Shown here one piece after another: positions 43,765 to 53,294 of a DNA stretch of 64,000 nt. A program made the position numbers and the translations under genes. Each line of letters starts with the position of its first letter. Position 1 is the first letter of the stretch. This DNA comes from Verticillium longisporum (taxonomy: Eukaryota; Ascomycota; Sordariomycetes; Glomerellales; Plectosphaerellaceae): contig JAETXT010000004.1 of assembly GCA_019188255.1 (NCBI GenBank), positions 5,704,001 to 5,768,000 on the forward strand. The letters are read 5' to 3'. The notes beneath the pieces are model-generated. The model was given only the letters and a program-made list of their open reading frames with translations, ran no database searches and was not told the DNA's origin.

Positions 43765-44817
43765 TTAGTAGTCGGAGGAGCCGGACTGGGGGAACTCGAA
43801 GTTGACACCACGGCCGGTGAGCTTGCGGTAGACCTCGGCGTAGGTGTCGAGGCGGTAGTCAACACCGCCACGCTCCTTCTCGTCAAGAACAACCTTGAGG
43901 AGCTTGTTGCCGTCCTCCTTGGTGCGGAGACGCTTGCCGACAATCTCGACGGGGTAGACGAGGTCGGACAGGATAGCGTCGTGGACAGCGGTGAGGGTAC
44001 GGCTGTGGGGGCGCTTCTGCTTCTGGGTGTTGCGGGAGCGGCTGGAGCGCTTGGGGCGGGGGAGGATGCGGCGCGAGGCGAGGAAGAGGACGTGGCGGTC
44101 GGAGAACTTCTTCTCGAGCTCACGGGTGAGACTGCACTGCATCAGTACGCGTTGCACAGGTCGAGTAGAACTGGAGTGGGGGTAACATACCGCTGCTGGA
44201 CGCGGTGGAAGCCCTGCAGGGAAGGGACGGGGACAAAGATGACAATAGCCTTCTTGCCGTGGCCAACCTCGATCTAAACAAGACCAGAAATCAGCATGCG
44301 AGCTCCAGGACGAAACCTTGGACCGCTTCCCGTCCTGTTCCACTATAGAGTAGTATCTTGTGTGGGCAGGATATTTTCTCTTCATCGTGCATTCCAACCA
44401 TCCAGCGCAAGACTTTTCGGTCCGTCGCCTACTGAGCGCCCCCGAATAATGCTCTGCCCTTTTGAGGGGTGAGGTAGCCAAGATCAATGGCCACCATCGT
44501 ACTCAGGGTATGTTCGCATGAGGCGGGGGTTTTGATTGCTGGCAGATGGCAATCGGAACCGGGTTCGTCGCGCGTGGAGGCGGTTTGTCGGTAGTGTGGG
44601 AACAGGATTCGTGTTGCGATCCATGGAGGGAGAGAGTATCTGTTTTTTCAAGTCGTTCTTACCTCACGGGCGGAGACGAACTGCAGAGGGCGCAGGGCGA
44701 CCTTGAGATCGGCGGTGTTCGTCTCGAGGTCGTACAGAGCCTGAGCAATGTTCTGCTCGAGCTCCGAGGGGAGGCCCTCGAGGGGCTGTTGGGGGCGATC
44801 TTGTTCTGGGCGGACAT
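43765..44817 (-). CDS. rps7: 40S ribosomal protein S7 (eS7), with a 1-base gap in exon 1
   Basis: Three exons: 44817-44663, 44273-44191 and 44131-43765, with GTAAGA and GTATGT donors. The N-terminus [14 protein letters not shown], the block [13 protein letters not shown] and the whole of exons 2-3 (from [17 protein letters not shown] to a C-terminal QSGSSDY) are typical fungal eS7. Exon 1 is 155 nt and changes frame between NSPSRASP and [14 protein letters not shown]. One extra C in the CCCC run at about 44767-44770 restores the expected 201-aa protein. Because eS7 is essential and the rest is perfectly conserved, this is most likely a sequence error. The product is part of the small ribosomal subunit and needed for 18S rRNA maturation. 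Confidence 0.93.
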
Positions 44818-45436
44818 CTTGACTGGCAGCTGGCTGGGCGTCGGGTGCTGGTTGATCGGAATGAAGTTCTCACGAAGGAATCGACAGAAACTTTTCGGTG
44901 GTGGTCGGATCGGGGCCAGGTGCTGCAGCCAGTGGAGGGACGGGGTTTCGCTAAGATTGGGGTTCTGAGCCCTGACTGTTGTGTGTGGAGAGTGGTCTGT
45001 GCGGTGAGGCTGATTGTGCTGACCGATATCAGTGAACCTGGCTCGGTGATTTCGGTGAATTGTCCATCTCGGTGTAACTCCATCACCTTACCCCACCTTC
45101 ATGGGGATCAAGAGAATGCTGTGTTCAAGTCGGCAGCAGCGATATAGAGTTACAGCCAGGAAATAAAGTATCTGTAAATCGTGATCATACTGAAGCTCGG
45201 GTTTTATCTCATCGTTGCTTCATAGAGCCCAGATGTTCGTCCATTGTCTGAACCACTTTACCTGTCTGTCTCCATGACATCATGCACGTTTGTAACATCA
45301 AACGACATTCACCTCTCGAATCAACCCTCGTCTCTCTCACCTGCCAACATACGTTTGCCAGACTTTGCCATCCTGAAATTCAACAAGGAAAAATCACTCA
45401 ACAATTTAATACCGATCGCAACGATCTTCGCTCAAG
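44818..45436. promoter_or_regulatory. divergent upstream region of eS7 and amidohydrolase
   Basis: 619 bp between head-to-head starts. It should contain the strong eS7 promoter, but I could not pick out a specific element with confidence. Confidence 0.4.
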
Positions 45437-46837
45437 ATGAAGCTCAATAATGTCGTTATCCCATTCGAGCATGATAACGCAGCTTGGGACATCACAGTCA
45501 CTGATGGCGTCGTCGAGTCCAAGAATCCTGCGGCAGACGCGTCGGGGCCATCAAGTCTCCTGCTGCCCACACTCTGCCACCCTCACATACACCTGGACAA
45601 GACATATTTGCTGACATGCAACCGCGTCGCATCCTCTGACCACCCCGGCTACTCCGACCTAGCCCCAACGTCCGGCACGTTCGAGGAGGCCCTTGCCAAT
45701 ACATCCAAGGCCAAGTCTCGCTACACCGAAGCAGACCTTTACTTCCGCGGTTCTCAGCTCCTAGCGACAAGTTACAAGCAGGGGATCACGTCCCTTCGGG
45801 CATTCGTCGAAGTCGACCACGTCACTGGTGTCGCACCACTTGTCACAGCAGTCCGCCTGAAGAAGGATTTTCGCCATCTCATTAATGTCCAGATATGCAT
45901 ATTCGCTCAGGACCCTTTATTCTCCACTGCACACGGAAAGACAAACCGTGAGGCATTGGAAGCTGCTCTTGGGGAGTATATTGACTCGATTGACGCCCTC
46001 GGCACGACGCCTTACGTCGAGGACAACGATGATGCCAGCGGTCGAAACATTGCGTGGGCAGTGGCTACCGCGCTCCAACGTGACCTCCATCTCGACATTC
46101 ATATTGAGTATAATCTTGGCCACCCAGGCTCAGTGGACATCGGCCACATTCAGACCGCCATTGAATGCCTCGAGGGATATGCGTGGGCCACGAAAGCAAA
46201 TTGCAAGACAGTGGTTCTCGGCCACGCCACCAGGCTCACCGAGGTACCGCGGGAGAGACTCCAGCAGCTCGCCGATCGGATTCACACGTCCGAGTTGCCA
46301 GTCTACTTTGTTGGACTGCCATCGAGTGATCTGTACATGATGGGACGTCCTGCGGGTCACGATGACGCCAGTCAGGACTTTCATCAACGTCGGCCGCGGG
46401 GAACGCTGAACGTCCCATCGCTCATCAAAGACTACCAAATCAACGCCTGTCTCTCGGTGAACAATGTTGGCAACGCCTTCACTCCATATGGCACCGGAGA
46501 TCCTCTAGCCCTAGCGTCACTCGGCGTGGGCCTGTATCACGCTGGGTCAGTGGACGATGCCCGACTCCTCTACGAGTGTGTCAGCACGGGGGCCGAGGCA
46601 GCAATTGGTCTGGGCCGGCATCAAACAGACGAAGGGAACCGGGCCGGAACAGTTGAACAAGGTAAAGACTGGCGCCCATTGTTGCTCATAGCACCCGAAG
46701 CCGATCTCGAACTACCCTCCTCGTTGACAACGAACGATGCACCACAAAGGTCTATGACGATTCCATCAAGGCACCGGCTCGGCATCAAAGATGTCGTCTG
46801 GGACCCGCCCGAAACGACACTGCGCAGCATCATCTGA
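45437..46837 (+). CDS. amidohydrolase, cytosine-deaminase-like
   Basis: Single exon, 466 aa, ATG 45437. The metal motif LCHPHIHLDKTY near residue 47-58 is the HxHLDK form used by bacterial-type cytosine deaminases and their relatives. Later conserved points are LHLDIHIEYN (metal histidine), VVLGHATRL (second histidine) and NNVGNAFTPYGTGDPL, where the catalytic aspartate of the family lies in an N(V/I)-x-NPFTP-like loop. It is a TIM-barrel metal hydrolase acting on a ring amide or amidine, with cytosine, creatinine or a related heterocycle as possible substrates. No signal peptide, so cytosolic. The long C-terminal tail is polar and less conserved. Confidence 0.83.
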   Translation: MKLNNVVIPFEHDNAAWDITVTDGVVESKNPAADASGPSSLLLPTLCHPHIHLDKTYLLTCNRVASSDHPGYSDLAPTSGTFEEALANTSKAKSRYTEADLYFRGSQLLATSYKQGITSLRAFVEVDHVTGVAPLVTAVRLKKDFRHLINVQICIFAQDPLFSTAHGKTNREALEAALGEYIDSIDALGTTPYVEDNDDASGRNIAWAVATALQRDLHLDIHIEYNLGHPGSVDIGHIQTAIECLEGYAWATKANCKTVVLGHATRLTEVPRERLQQLADRIHTSELPVYFVGLPSSDLYMMGRPAGHDDASQDFHQRRPRGTLNVPSLIKDYQINACLSVNNVGNAFTPYGTGDPLALASLGVGLYHAGSVDDARLLYECVSTGAEAAIGLGRHQTDEGNRAGTVEQGKDWRPLLLIAPEADLELPSSLTTNDAPQRSMTIPSRHRLGIKDVVWDPPETTLRSII

Positions 46838-46939
46838 TAATGATAAAACGATTGGAAACGCCCGCTTGATTTGACAATCGCTTGTTTTACATGCCATCTT
46901 TTGCCCCATACCTTCACAAAATCAAAATCGTTGCCAGAA
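46838..46939. other. short convergent spacer
   Basis: 102 bp between the amidohydrolase stop and the stop of the type I membrane protein gene. Confidence 0.6.
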
Positions 46940-47978
46940 TTACACCGAGCTCGCTGGTGTCGAGCCCGCAGCCGTCGGGCTGGCAATGGTAAAGTTTACA
47001 ACCGGCCGCCTCAACGAGCGGATCCTCTTGAGAGGGTTCAGCTTCATGGCGCCGAAAGTGAAAGCAGGCTTCGGAGGCGCGATCTCGGCCCCGCCTGCCG
47101 ACCAGGTAAAGTCGTCGTCGGCAGCCATGCTATTCTTTGCCTCCTTGACCTCGAGGTCCGCGCTGCTGATGCCGTTCCACCCGCCGTTCTGCCTCCTTGC
47201 GGCGCGGCGCTTCCGTATGCGCACCGTCACAAAGATGGCGGCGACCACCAACGCCAACAAGATGAAGGAGACCGGCAGGATGACGAAGGAGAGCTGGAAG
47301 GACGACTTTTGCTTGGGTGGCGTGATGTTCAGCCTGGGGCCGGAGATGCGGTTGCGGGCTGAGGTGCCGTTCTCATAGACGAGGTAGAGCTGGACGCCCA
47401 TCTGCTTCCAGCTCTTGGGGCCCGTCTCGCTGATGGTCCAGGCGTAGAAGCCCTCGGAGGCGACGATGGGCCCGGAGGAGACAGCCTGGTCCTCGATGAC
47501 GCCGTCGTGGTTGGTCAGGGCACCCTCGACAACTACGCCGCGGCCGGGGTCTTCAAAGTGCTCTGCGTCCCAGGTGACTGCAGCATGTTAGGGACTCATT
47601 GTCTGAATGTCAGAAGAGGAGATGCTGCTCACTGAAGTATGTGCTCCCTGCGGCGACCTCCTTATCCTTTTCCGAGGCACAAAAGGGGAAATACAGTCCA
47701 CCTGATCCCGAGGCTTCGTCGCAGACAAGGAAAGCCCCGGAGCCGTCGCTGGAGGCGGTGGGGAGAGCTGTTGGGCCATTGTACGCCGAGATTGTGTCGT
47801 CGCCATCGATTGTAGGCGTGACCGTACGAGTCGCGCCGTCGGGGGCCACCGTGACCCAGGGATGCAGGGCATTGTTGGTCTGCGAGGCAGTCTGGCTCGA
47901 CATGGTCGTGGCAGACTGGACGAGGTTGGCACATAGGAAGATGGCCCAGACCAAGCTGGGAAACCGTGGCCAGCTCAT
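46940..47978 (-). CDS. type I single-pass membrane protein, secreted ectodomain
   Basis: Two exons: 47978-47633 and 47577-46940, with a 55-bp intron (GTGAGC donor, CTGCAG acceptor); 327 aa. The N-terminus MSWPRFPSLVWAIFLCANLVQS is a signal peptide. The ectodomain has T/S-rich stretches and a compact region around FCASEKDKEVAAG, TWDAEHFEDP and GFYAWTISE, resembling fungal beta-sandwich surface proteins. The TM helix is FVILPVSFILLALVVAAIFVTV, followed by a stop-transfer cluster RIRKRRAARR. The cytosolic tail of about 90 residues is basic. The layout recalls fungal surface or cell-wall stress sensors, but there is no WSC or CFEM cysteine pattern. Function unknown. Confidence 0.78.
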
Positions 47979-49404
47979 GATGGATGAGCACTATGAAAGA
48001 CAAGATTAAATATCAAGATTAATAAGGACCAAAGACTGGAAAATGCTGCAAAACTTTTGCCGAATACCACATCCAACAGATGAATCCGGGCTTCTCGCTC
48101 CCTTTTGTATCGCATTACTGCCACCACCACCGCTATCGCCACAAACCACGGGAGAAACCCACCATCTCAACCATCTTACCGAAAGGCCATCCATCTCGAT
48201 CCAGATTCCCCAATGTCCCCTTCAAAGCCAAAGTAACGCCAGGGATATTCCTTCCCGCGCTCGACCCGCACCCGCCCGCCAACCTTCTCGCCCCACGAAA
48301 CGAACCGCCCGAATGCAGGCAAAAACTCTCCTCATCAAGTGTCCGGGAAAATGAGCGAAAAAGGGTCACAGCACACCCCAATCTGGCTTCCTTTCAACTG
48401 CCCATCGTGCAACGCACGTTGTGTCTCTGACAGCCCGATGCGGCATAGCAATGCGACAGCGCGCCACATCCGACGAACCCGTTTGACGGCGCCGCGACGC
48501 CCCCTGTTCTCTCTCGTCTGTGCTCGCCACTATCACGGTGTTTCGAATGGGGAAACTTTATTCTCCTCAACGTCACCTCCAAATTGATCTCTCCTGCTCT
48601 CCCCCGCTGAATCGCATCTCGGAGGGTAAAGGAGAGGGAGGAGGTGGGGGCTTCGACGGTGACAGCACCTCTCGGACCGCAGCACTGGCAAACTCGTCCG
48701 ATGGCGGGCATCGAAACGGAAACCGGTGGGCTCTGTTGCCCGCCGCCGGGCAAATGACGAACACACATCAAACAGGAGAAGGAGGTGGGTGAAGTAGGGT
48801 TTTCCTGCGAGTCGCCTTTTGAGACGTGATGTTGATCGACTTGAGGGATCGCGGAGCCCTTTTTCCACCGTGACTGGCCGGCCGGCCGGTCGATCGTTGT
48901 TGTGGTCACGACAGCTCGATAGCTTTGCCGCTTCGTGGGGCTAGGATCATCGTGTCACGGAGCAATTGCGGCAGATCCGTGCGAGGGCAGGTGCTTCGAT
49001 ATGAGCCTGGCTCTGGTGCTTCATCCCTGCTTCACTCTGGCAGTTCGCACGACTCGCTGTGCAAGCTTGCCTTGTCTTGGAGGCTACGAAGCTTTGCGGA
49101 TGGGGCGATCCGGCGCATTGACCGGGTATGGGCACGACATTGCAACGAACAGCTGTCTTTCTGAAAACTTTTTTTTTTTTTTTTTTTTTTTTTGTTTGCA
49201 TTGATGTGGGTATGCGGAAGACATAGCTCCAGAGGTTACCTCACGGATGAACTACAGGTGTGAGCTCCTGTGGGATGGTGGTATATGTTACCAAACCCAG
49301 TCCTTAATACATGCTTGACATGAGGTACATGGCGCGCATGCTTCCAAATAATGAGCACATCATTCTGCTCGTCACTTCCTCGCTCAAGTCACGTAATCAC
49401 GACA
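47979..49404. other. intergenic with a 25-T run
   Basis: 1.4 kb without a supported gene. T25 at 49169-49193 is the only simple feature. Frames on both strands are featureless. It includes the promoter of the type I membrane protein gene. Confidence 0.5.
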
Positions 49405-50772
49405 TCAGAGCTGGGTCAACAGCCACTTGACACCTTTCCAGTTCTCCTGGGCTGTTGCCAGGATCTTCTCCGCAGGCAGCACAAAGCCACCGGCAGCTTC
49501 GTTTGCCGGACTGAGCTCCCAACCCCAAGCAATGTCGGCACCAGCAATATCATAGACGTAGTCCATCGACCCGCCGCTCGCGGCGTACAAGACGTCGCAC
49601 ACGGGGCCGTACCTGTACTTGCTGCCGGCGACGCTCTCAATGATGGCGGTGGTCTGGCGGGCCAGCTCCATCTGGCGGTCATAGTTGGCAACGCGCAGCG
49701 AGCAGTTGCCGCCGTAGGGCATGAGGATGATGTGGCCAAACGCGTGCCAGTCGACGAAGAACTTGATGCCGTCGGGGTGCGCCGACGCGACCTTGTCCGT
49801 GTAGGCCGTGAAGGACGCCATCTCGGGCGTGTCGCCGGGGCTCAGACCACGGTAGGACTGCGCGCATGGGTCGTCGCTGGCGCCGCCGGTGACGTTCCAG
49901 TAGTGCGGCCAGTTGCGGTTGAGGTCGGTGCCGATGCAGGCCTGGTTGCAGCGCGGCTGCCTGTTCTTGCGCCAGAGGCGGTCGGTCGTCTGCGAGTGGA
50001 TGAAGCCATCTGGGTTGACGACGGGGAGGACGTAAAAGTCATAGGCGTTGAGGAGGGCGGTGACCTCGGCGTCCGAGGCGAGGTAGCCGGAGATGAGCTG
50101 GTAGAGGAAGTACTCGACCGTCATGGTGGTGATCCACTCGCGGGCGTGCGTCGTGGAGTGCCAGTACTGCAAGGTTTTTCGGTCAGTGGTGTCTTTCGTC
50201 ATTGTCTGAAGGGGAGACCTTACAATCGCAGGCTTCGAGCTCTTACCGCCCTTGCCCCACAGGTGAATACCGTGAATGTCACGTCCTTCGTACGACTTGC
50301 CGGCAATGACGAGCTCGGAGTTATTGGGGAAGGCGTAGTGCAGGTCTTCGATATAGTCGACATGGTCGGCGTACGCATGGTACGCATTGAACCACTCGAT
50401 GCCAGGGAGATCAGCAGAAAGCGCCTCGGAGGAGGCCCTCGAGAGCTTCCTGCTGGCATAAGGCTGTAGGTCACCCTCGAGAAGGATATCGGCGCCGAGA
50501 TCCTCGTGGACCACAACATGCTTCAGGCCGAGAGCCTCAAAGTCCTTGACCGACTCGGGAGCCACGGCGACGCTGTAACTGTCAGGCGAACCCTCGTCGA
50601 CGTCGATGAAGTCGATGTTGGCGATTTGCTCGAGAATGGCGTCGACGCCCTCCGGTGCGTCAATCTCAAAGACCTTGAAGCCATCGTAGAGGACCCTGGC
50701 CTCACGGGGGGCAAGACGCCGAGCCGATGCCAGGGGCACGGCAGCGGCAGCGAGACAGGCGAGGAACTTCAT
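49405..50772 (-). CDS. secreted zinc carboxypeptidase (M14, carboxypeptidase A-like)
   Basis: Two exons: 50772-50224 and 50166-49405. The 57-bp intron (GTAAGG donor, TTGCAG acceptor) is a multiple of three and has no stop, so it can be mistaken for coding sequence; removing it joins KPAI to YWHSTTHAREW. 436 aa. The signal peptide is MKFLACLAAAAVPLASA, and a pro-domain of about 100 residues follows. Zinc ligands: H and E in STTHAREWI, and the third H in DWHAFG. NPDG and TDLNRNW are M14 substrate-site motifs, and the catalytic glutamate falls in WELSPANEAAG. The secreted enzyme removes C-terminal residues from peptides, presumably for nutrition. The hydrophobic specificity of A-type enzymes is likely but not certain. 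Confidence 0.92.
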   Translation of the reverse strand: MKFLACLAAAAVPLASARRLAPREARVLYDGFKVFEIDAPEGVDAILEQIANIDFIDVDEGSPDSYSVAVAPESVKDFEALGLKHVVVHEDLGADILLEGDLQPYASRKLSRASSEALSADLPGIEWFNAYHAYADHVDYIEDLHYAFPNNSELVIAGKSYEGRDIHGIHLWGKGGKSSKPAIVRSPLQTMTKDTTDRKTLQYWHSTTHAREWITTMTVEYFLYQLISGYLASDAEVTALLNAYDFYVLPVVNPDGFIHSQTTDRLWRKNRQPRCNQACIGTDLNRNWPHYWNVTGGASDDPCAQSYRGLSPGDTPEMASFTAYTDKVASAHPDGIKFFVDWHAFGHIILMPYGGNCSLRVANYDRQMELARQTTAIIESVAGSKYRYGPVCDVLYAASGGSMDYVYDIAGADIAWGWELSPANEAAGGFVLPAEKILATAQENWKGVKWLLTQL

Positions 50773-53294
50773 GACTATTCGGAGATGTGCCGTAGGAGTG
50801 ACGGGAACAAGAGAGGGCTCGAAAGACAGGCGGGCATCACTTACTCACCTGTCTCCGTGGCAGGCGGTTGTTCTTTAAGAGCAGAAGATCCCTGCATGGA
50901 TTGGACAAATGGCGGCCATCTCGGTCCTCCATGCTGTGCCAGATCCCAGCAAGTGAGGTGCCTTGCCCTGAACCCCGCGTTGAGCTTCTCCCGCGAGAGG
51001 GCCGGTGGCAGCTCTCCTCGTCTTCTGATTCACCAATGCCGCTGATCCATGACGTTTCTCTCGAGGATGGAGAGGCTTGGCGGTTGATAGAATGAGGCAG
51101 GTGCCGTTACACTCGACGCATGCGCATGTAGGTTCGACCGAACCTTGGCTGTGCCCCGTCGTCGCTGACACACTGTCGATTGGAGGGGCTGTAAATTCTT
51201 CGACAAGGTACTAACGGCACAGTAAAGTGCCAATGGGCCCGACAGGGCCGGCATAGAATAGCGGGAGAAGAGGTGAGATGGCTGAGAAGCGAAGCGGGGG
51301 TGGAGAAGATCCAGGGGTGGAGCCTGGATGCGAGAGGACATGGTCGGAGCTGGTTGGCCGCTTGGTGTTGCAGACATCTACGACCTTCCTAATGGGTGAT
51401 ACGGCAGACTGACGCGCCACCAGCTTGATATTACTAGCTCGTGAGATCCGCAAAGGAGTCAATCAATCGTGAAAGGTAAAAATGAGGTCCGAGTCAACAG
51501 CAGCTGAATTCAATCTGAGTCTTCGGGTGACCACTCGGCAACTGTTGAACACCTAGACCGTCATTCCGTTGTCTGCTGTTTCGTAGCATGTCTTGATCTG
51601 GCCACTGCGTTAGTGGTTAGCTCTCTGGATTCATTTCCCGTTGATCCATGAATTGGGCGATATTGTTTGCAAATTTGTCGTACAGCGTCAAGCTCATTTC
51701 GCTTTCTTGCCACATCTGGCAAGAAAACTTGTCGCGTCCTGCGACTTTGACTTCCACCATCTCACTGAGTCATCAGGCCCCCTGAATTCTCACGAAGCAT
51801 GGCATGCGGTATAGGGCGGGAGTTGGAGCGGAAAAGACGATACCGGTCATGGTTGGGGCGCGGCTCGCTCGGCCTGCGTGCCGCACTTCTTGTTCGAAAT
51901 ATCAGACGACTCCTGGAGCTATGATCCTCAAGGGCAAGCCCTTGCTGCCGTGATTTCTCCGCGCGTGAACTTGTATGCCGGCAGATTGTTTCCGACCATC
52001 GCGTCAGCACGCCATCGCAAGGGCCCGCCTCTGACTGCCGGGAATGTGGTCGTGAACCAGCTCGTTGGGACAGCAGGCCGTTCGGCGGGAGAGCACGTCA
52101 CCCCATGCGGCGCCGAAGAGCCTATCATTCATAGAGGCATCTCGCGTTGATCCTGGACACTCGAGTTGTCCGATGGCTTGAAGCTCTCTAGAAGTCGGGA
52201 CACCTTTGAAAATACGCAATCTTTCTTTCGAGTTAATCAGCTGCCAAGCAGCATCATACTTATCTGACAAGCTTCATCGAGCGACTTGGTCGCAAACAGT
52301 CATGGCTCGAAACCCTGGGGGTATGGGTACCAAGTGAGTGTGGAGGCCTGATTCATCGTCAATTTGCACCAAGCCCCTGCAAGAGCTTGCGCAGGCCTGT
52401 CGTTCACAAGAGCAAGTCCTCAGGCAAGCGATTGACCTGGCACTTGACTGCTCGATCATGATGAAGCTTCACCTCAAGTCGAAGGATGAGGAGTAAACAG
52501 AACAGGGGCAAGTCACGTGTCACATACCGTACCAGCAGCAAGACACGCTAAAGCCAACGCTAGGAACTGTGCCTCAGGGCTTTCGGGGCACCCAGGCCTT
52601 TAAGCCACTGACGGATCTCCCCGGCTCTGCCCTACGGGCGGGGAAGATGGGCACACCCACACCCTGCGCCTCCATAGACATCACCGGCCAGCGGCATCAT
52701 TCTCCATCCCTCGTCATTAGTGTCGATTCGACTTTTTGGTCGAGGGCCGATACGCCGACGGATGCTTCCCCGTCAGCATTGGCGCAAGCGCGTCTGATGG
52801 GCGTCCGAGACCCAATTGGCACCGGACATGACTTGGAACCCCGTCCCAGCGCGGCTCTGCGGCAAACAAGGCGGCTTCTTCGCTTGGCGGTGGAGGGCGC
52901 TGACGCGTCAGGCCTGGGCTCCAGCTTGTCTGACCCCAAGGGCAAAAAAAGGCTGACAGGAGGCAAGTCACTCTTCGGCAATACGTCACATCATCTTGAT
53001 GAAGCCGTCGCACTCCTAGCCTTACCTGTCTTTTCCCATCTTTGCCGTTGCTTGCTGTCGGGGCTCACACTTCGACATTGGCCGAGATAGACATTCTTCA
53101 GGACCCTGAGCACGCCATATCTCATCGCTGTTTTAACTGTTTCTGCCATCGTCTGTTCACCTGCCGAAGCCACCAGGGTCAGGACTCTCACTCCCAGCCC
53201 TGTTGTTGAGACTTGGGGGCAAGCAGGGATTCTCGCCTTTATCTCTCAATTTCTCCATCTACCCTTCTTCACTTCTCACCCCGAGGTTGCAACC
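50773..53294. other. long intergenic region, no gene supported
   Basis: 2.5 kb. The region right of the carboxypeptidase start holds its promoter. The 173-codon frame at 52569-53090 overlaps open frames on the other strand, has no domain, and is not backed by splice signals. No RNA gene or repeat seen. Confidence 0.5.

Noticed and set aside
49351..50469. 372-codon open frame on the plus strand
   Set aside because: It lies antisense to the carboxypeptidase, whose zinc motifs, signal peptide and splice sites are clear. The antisense translation has no domain and reflects GC-rich third positions.
52569..53090. 173-codon frame upstream of the anoctamin-like gene
   Set aside because: Featureless, with equally long frames on the opposite strand. 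I could not support it as a gene.
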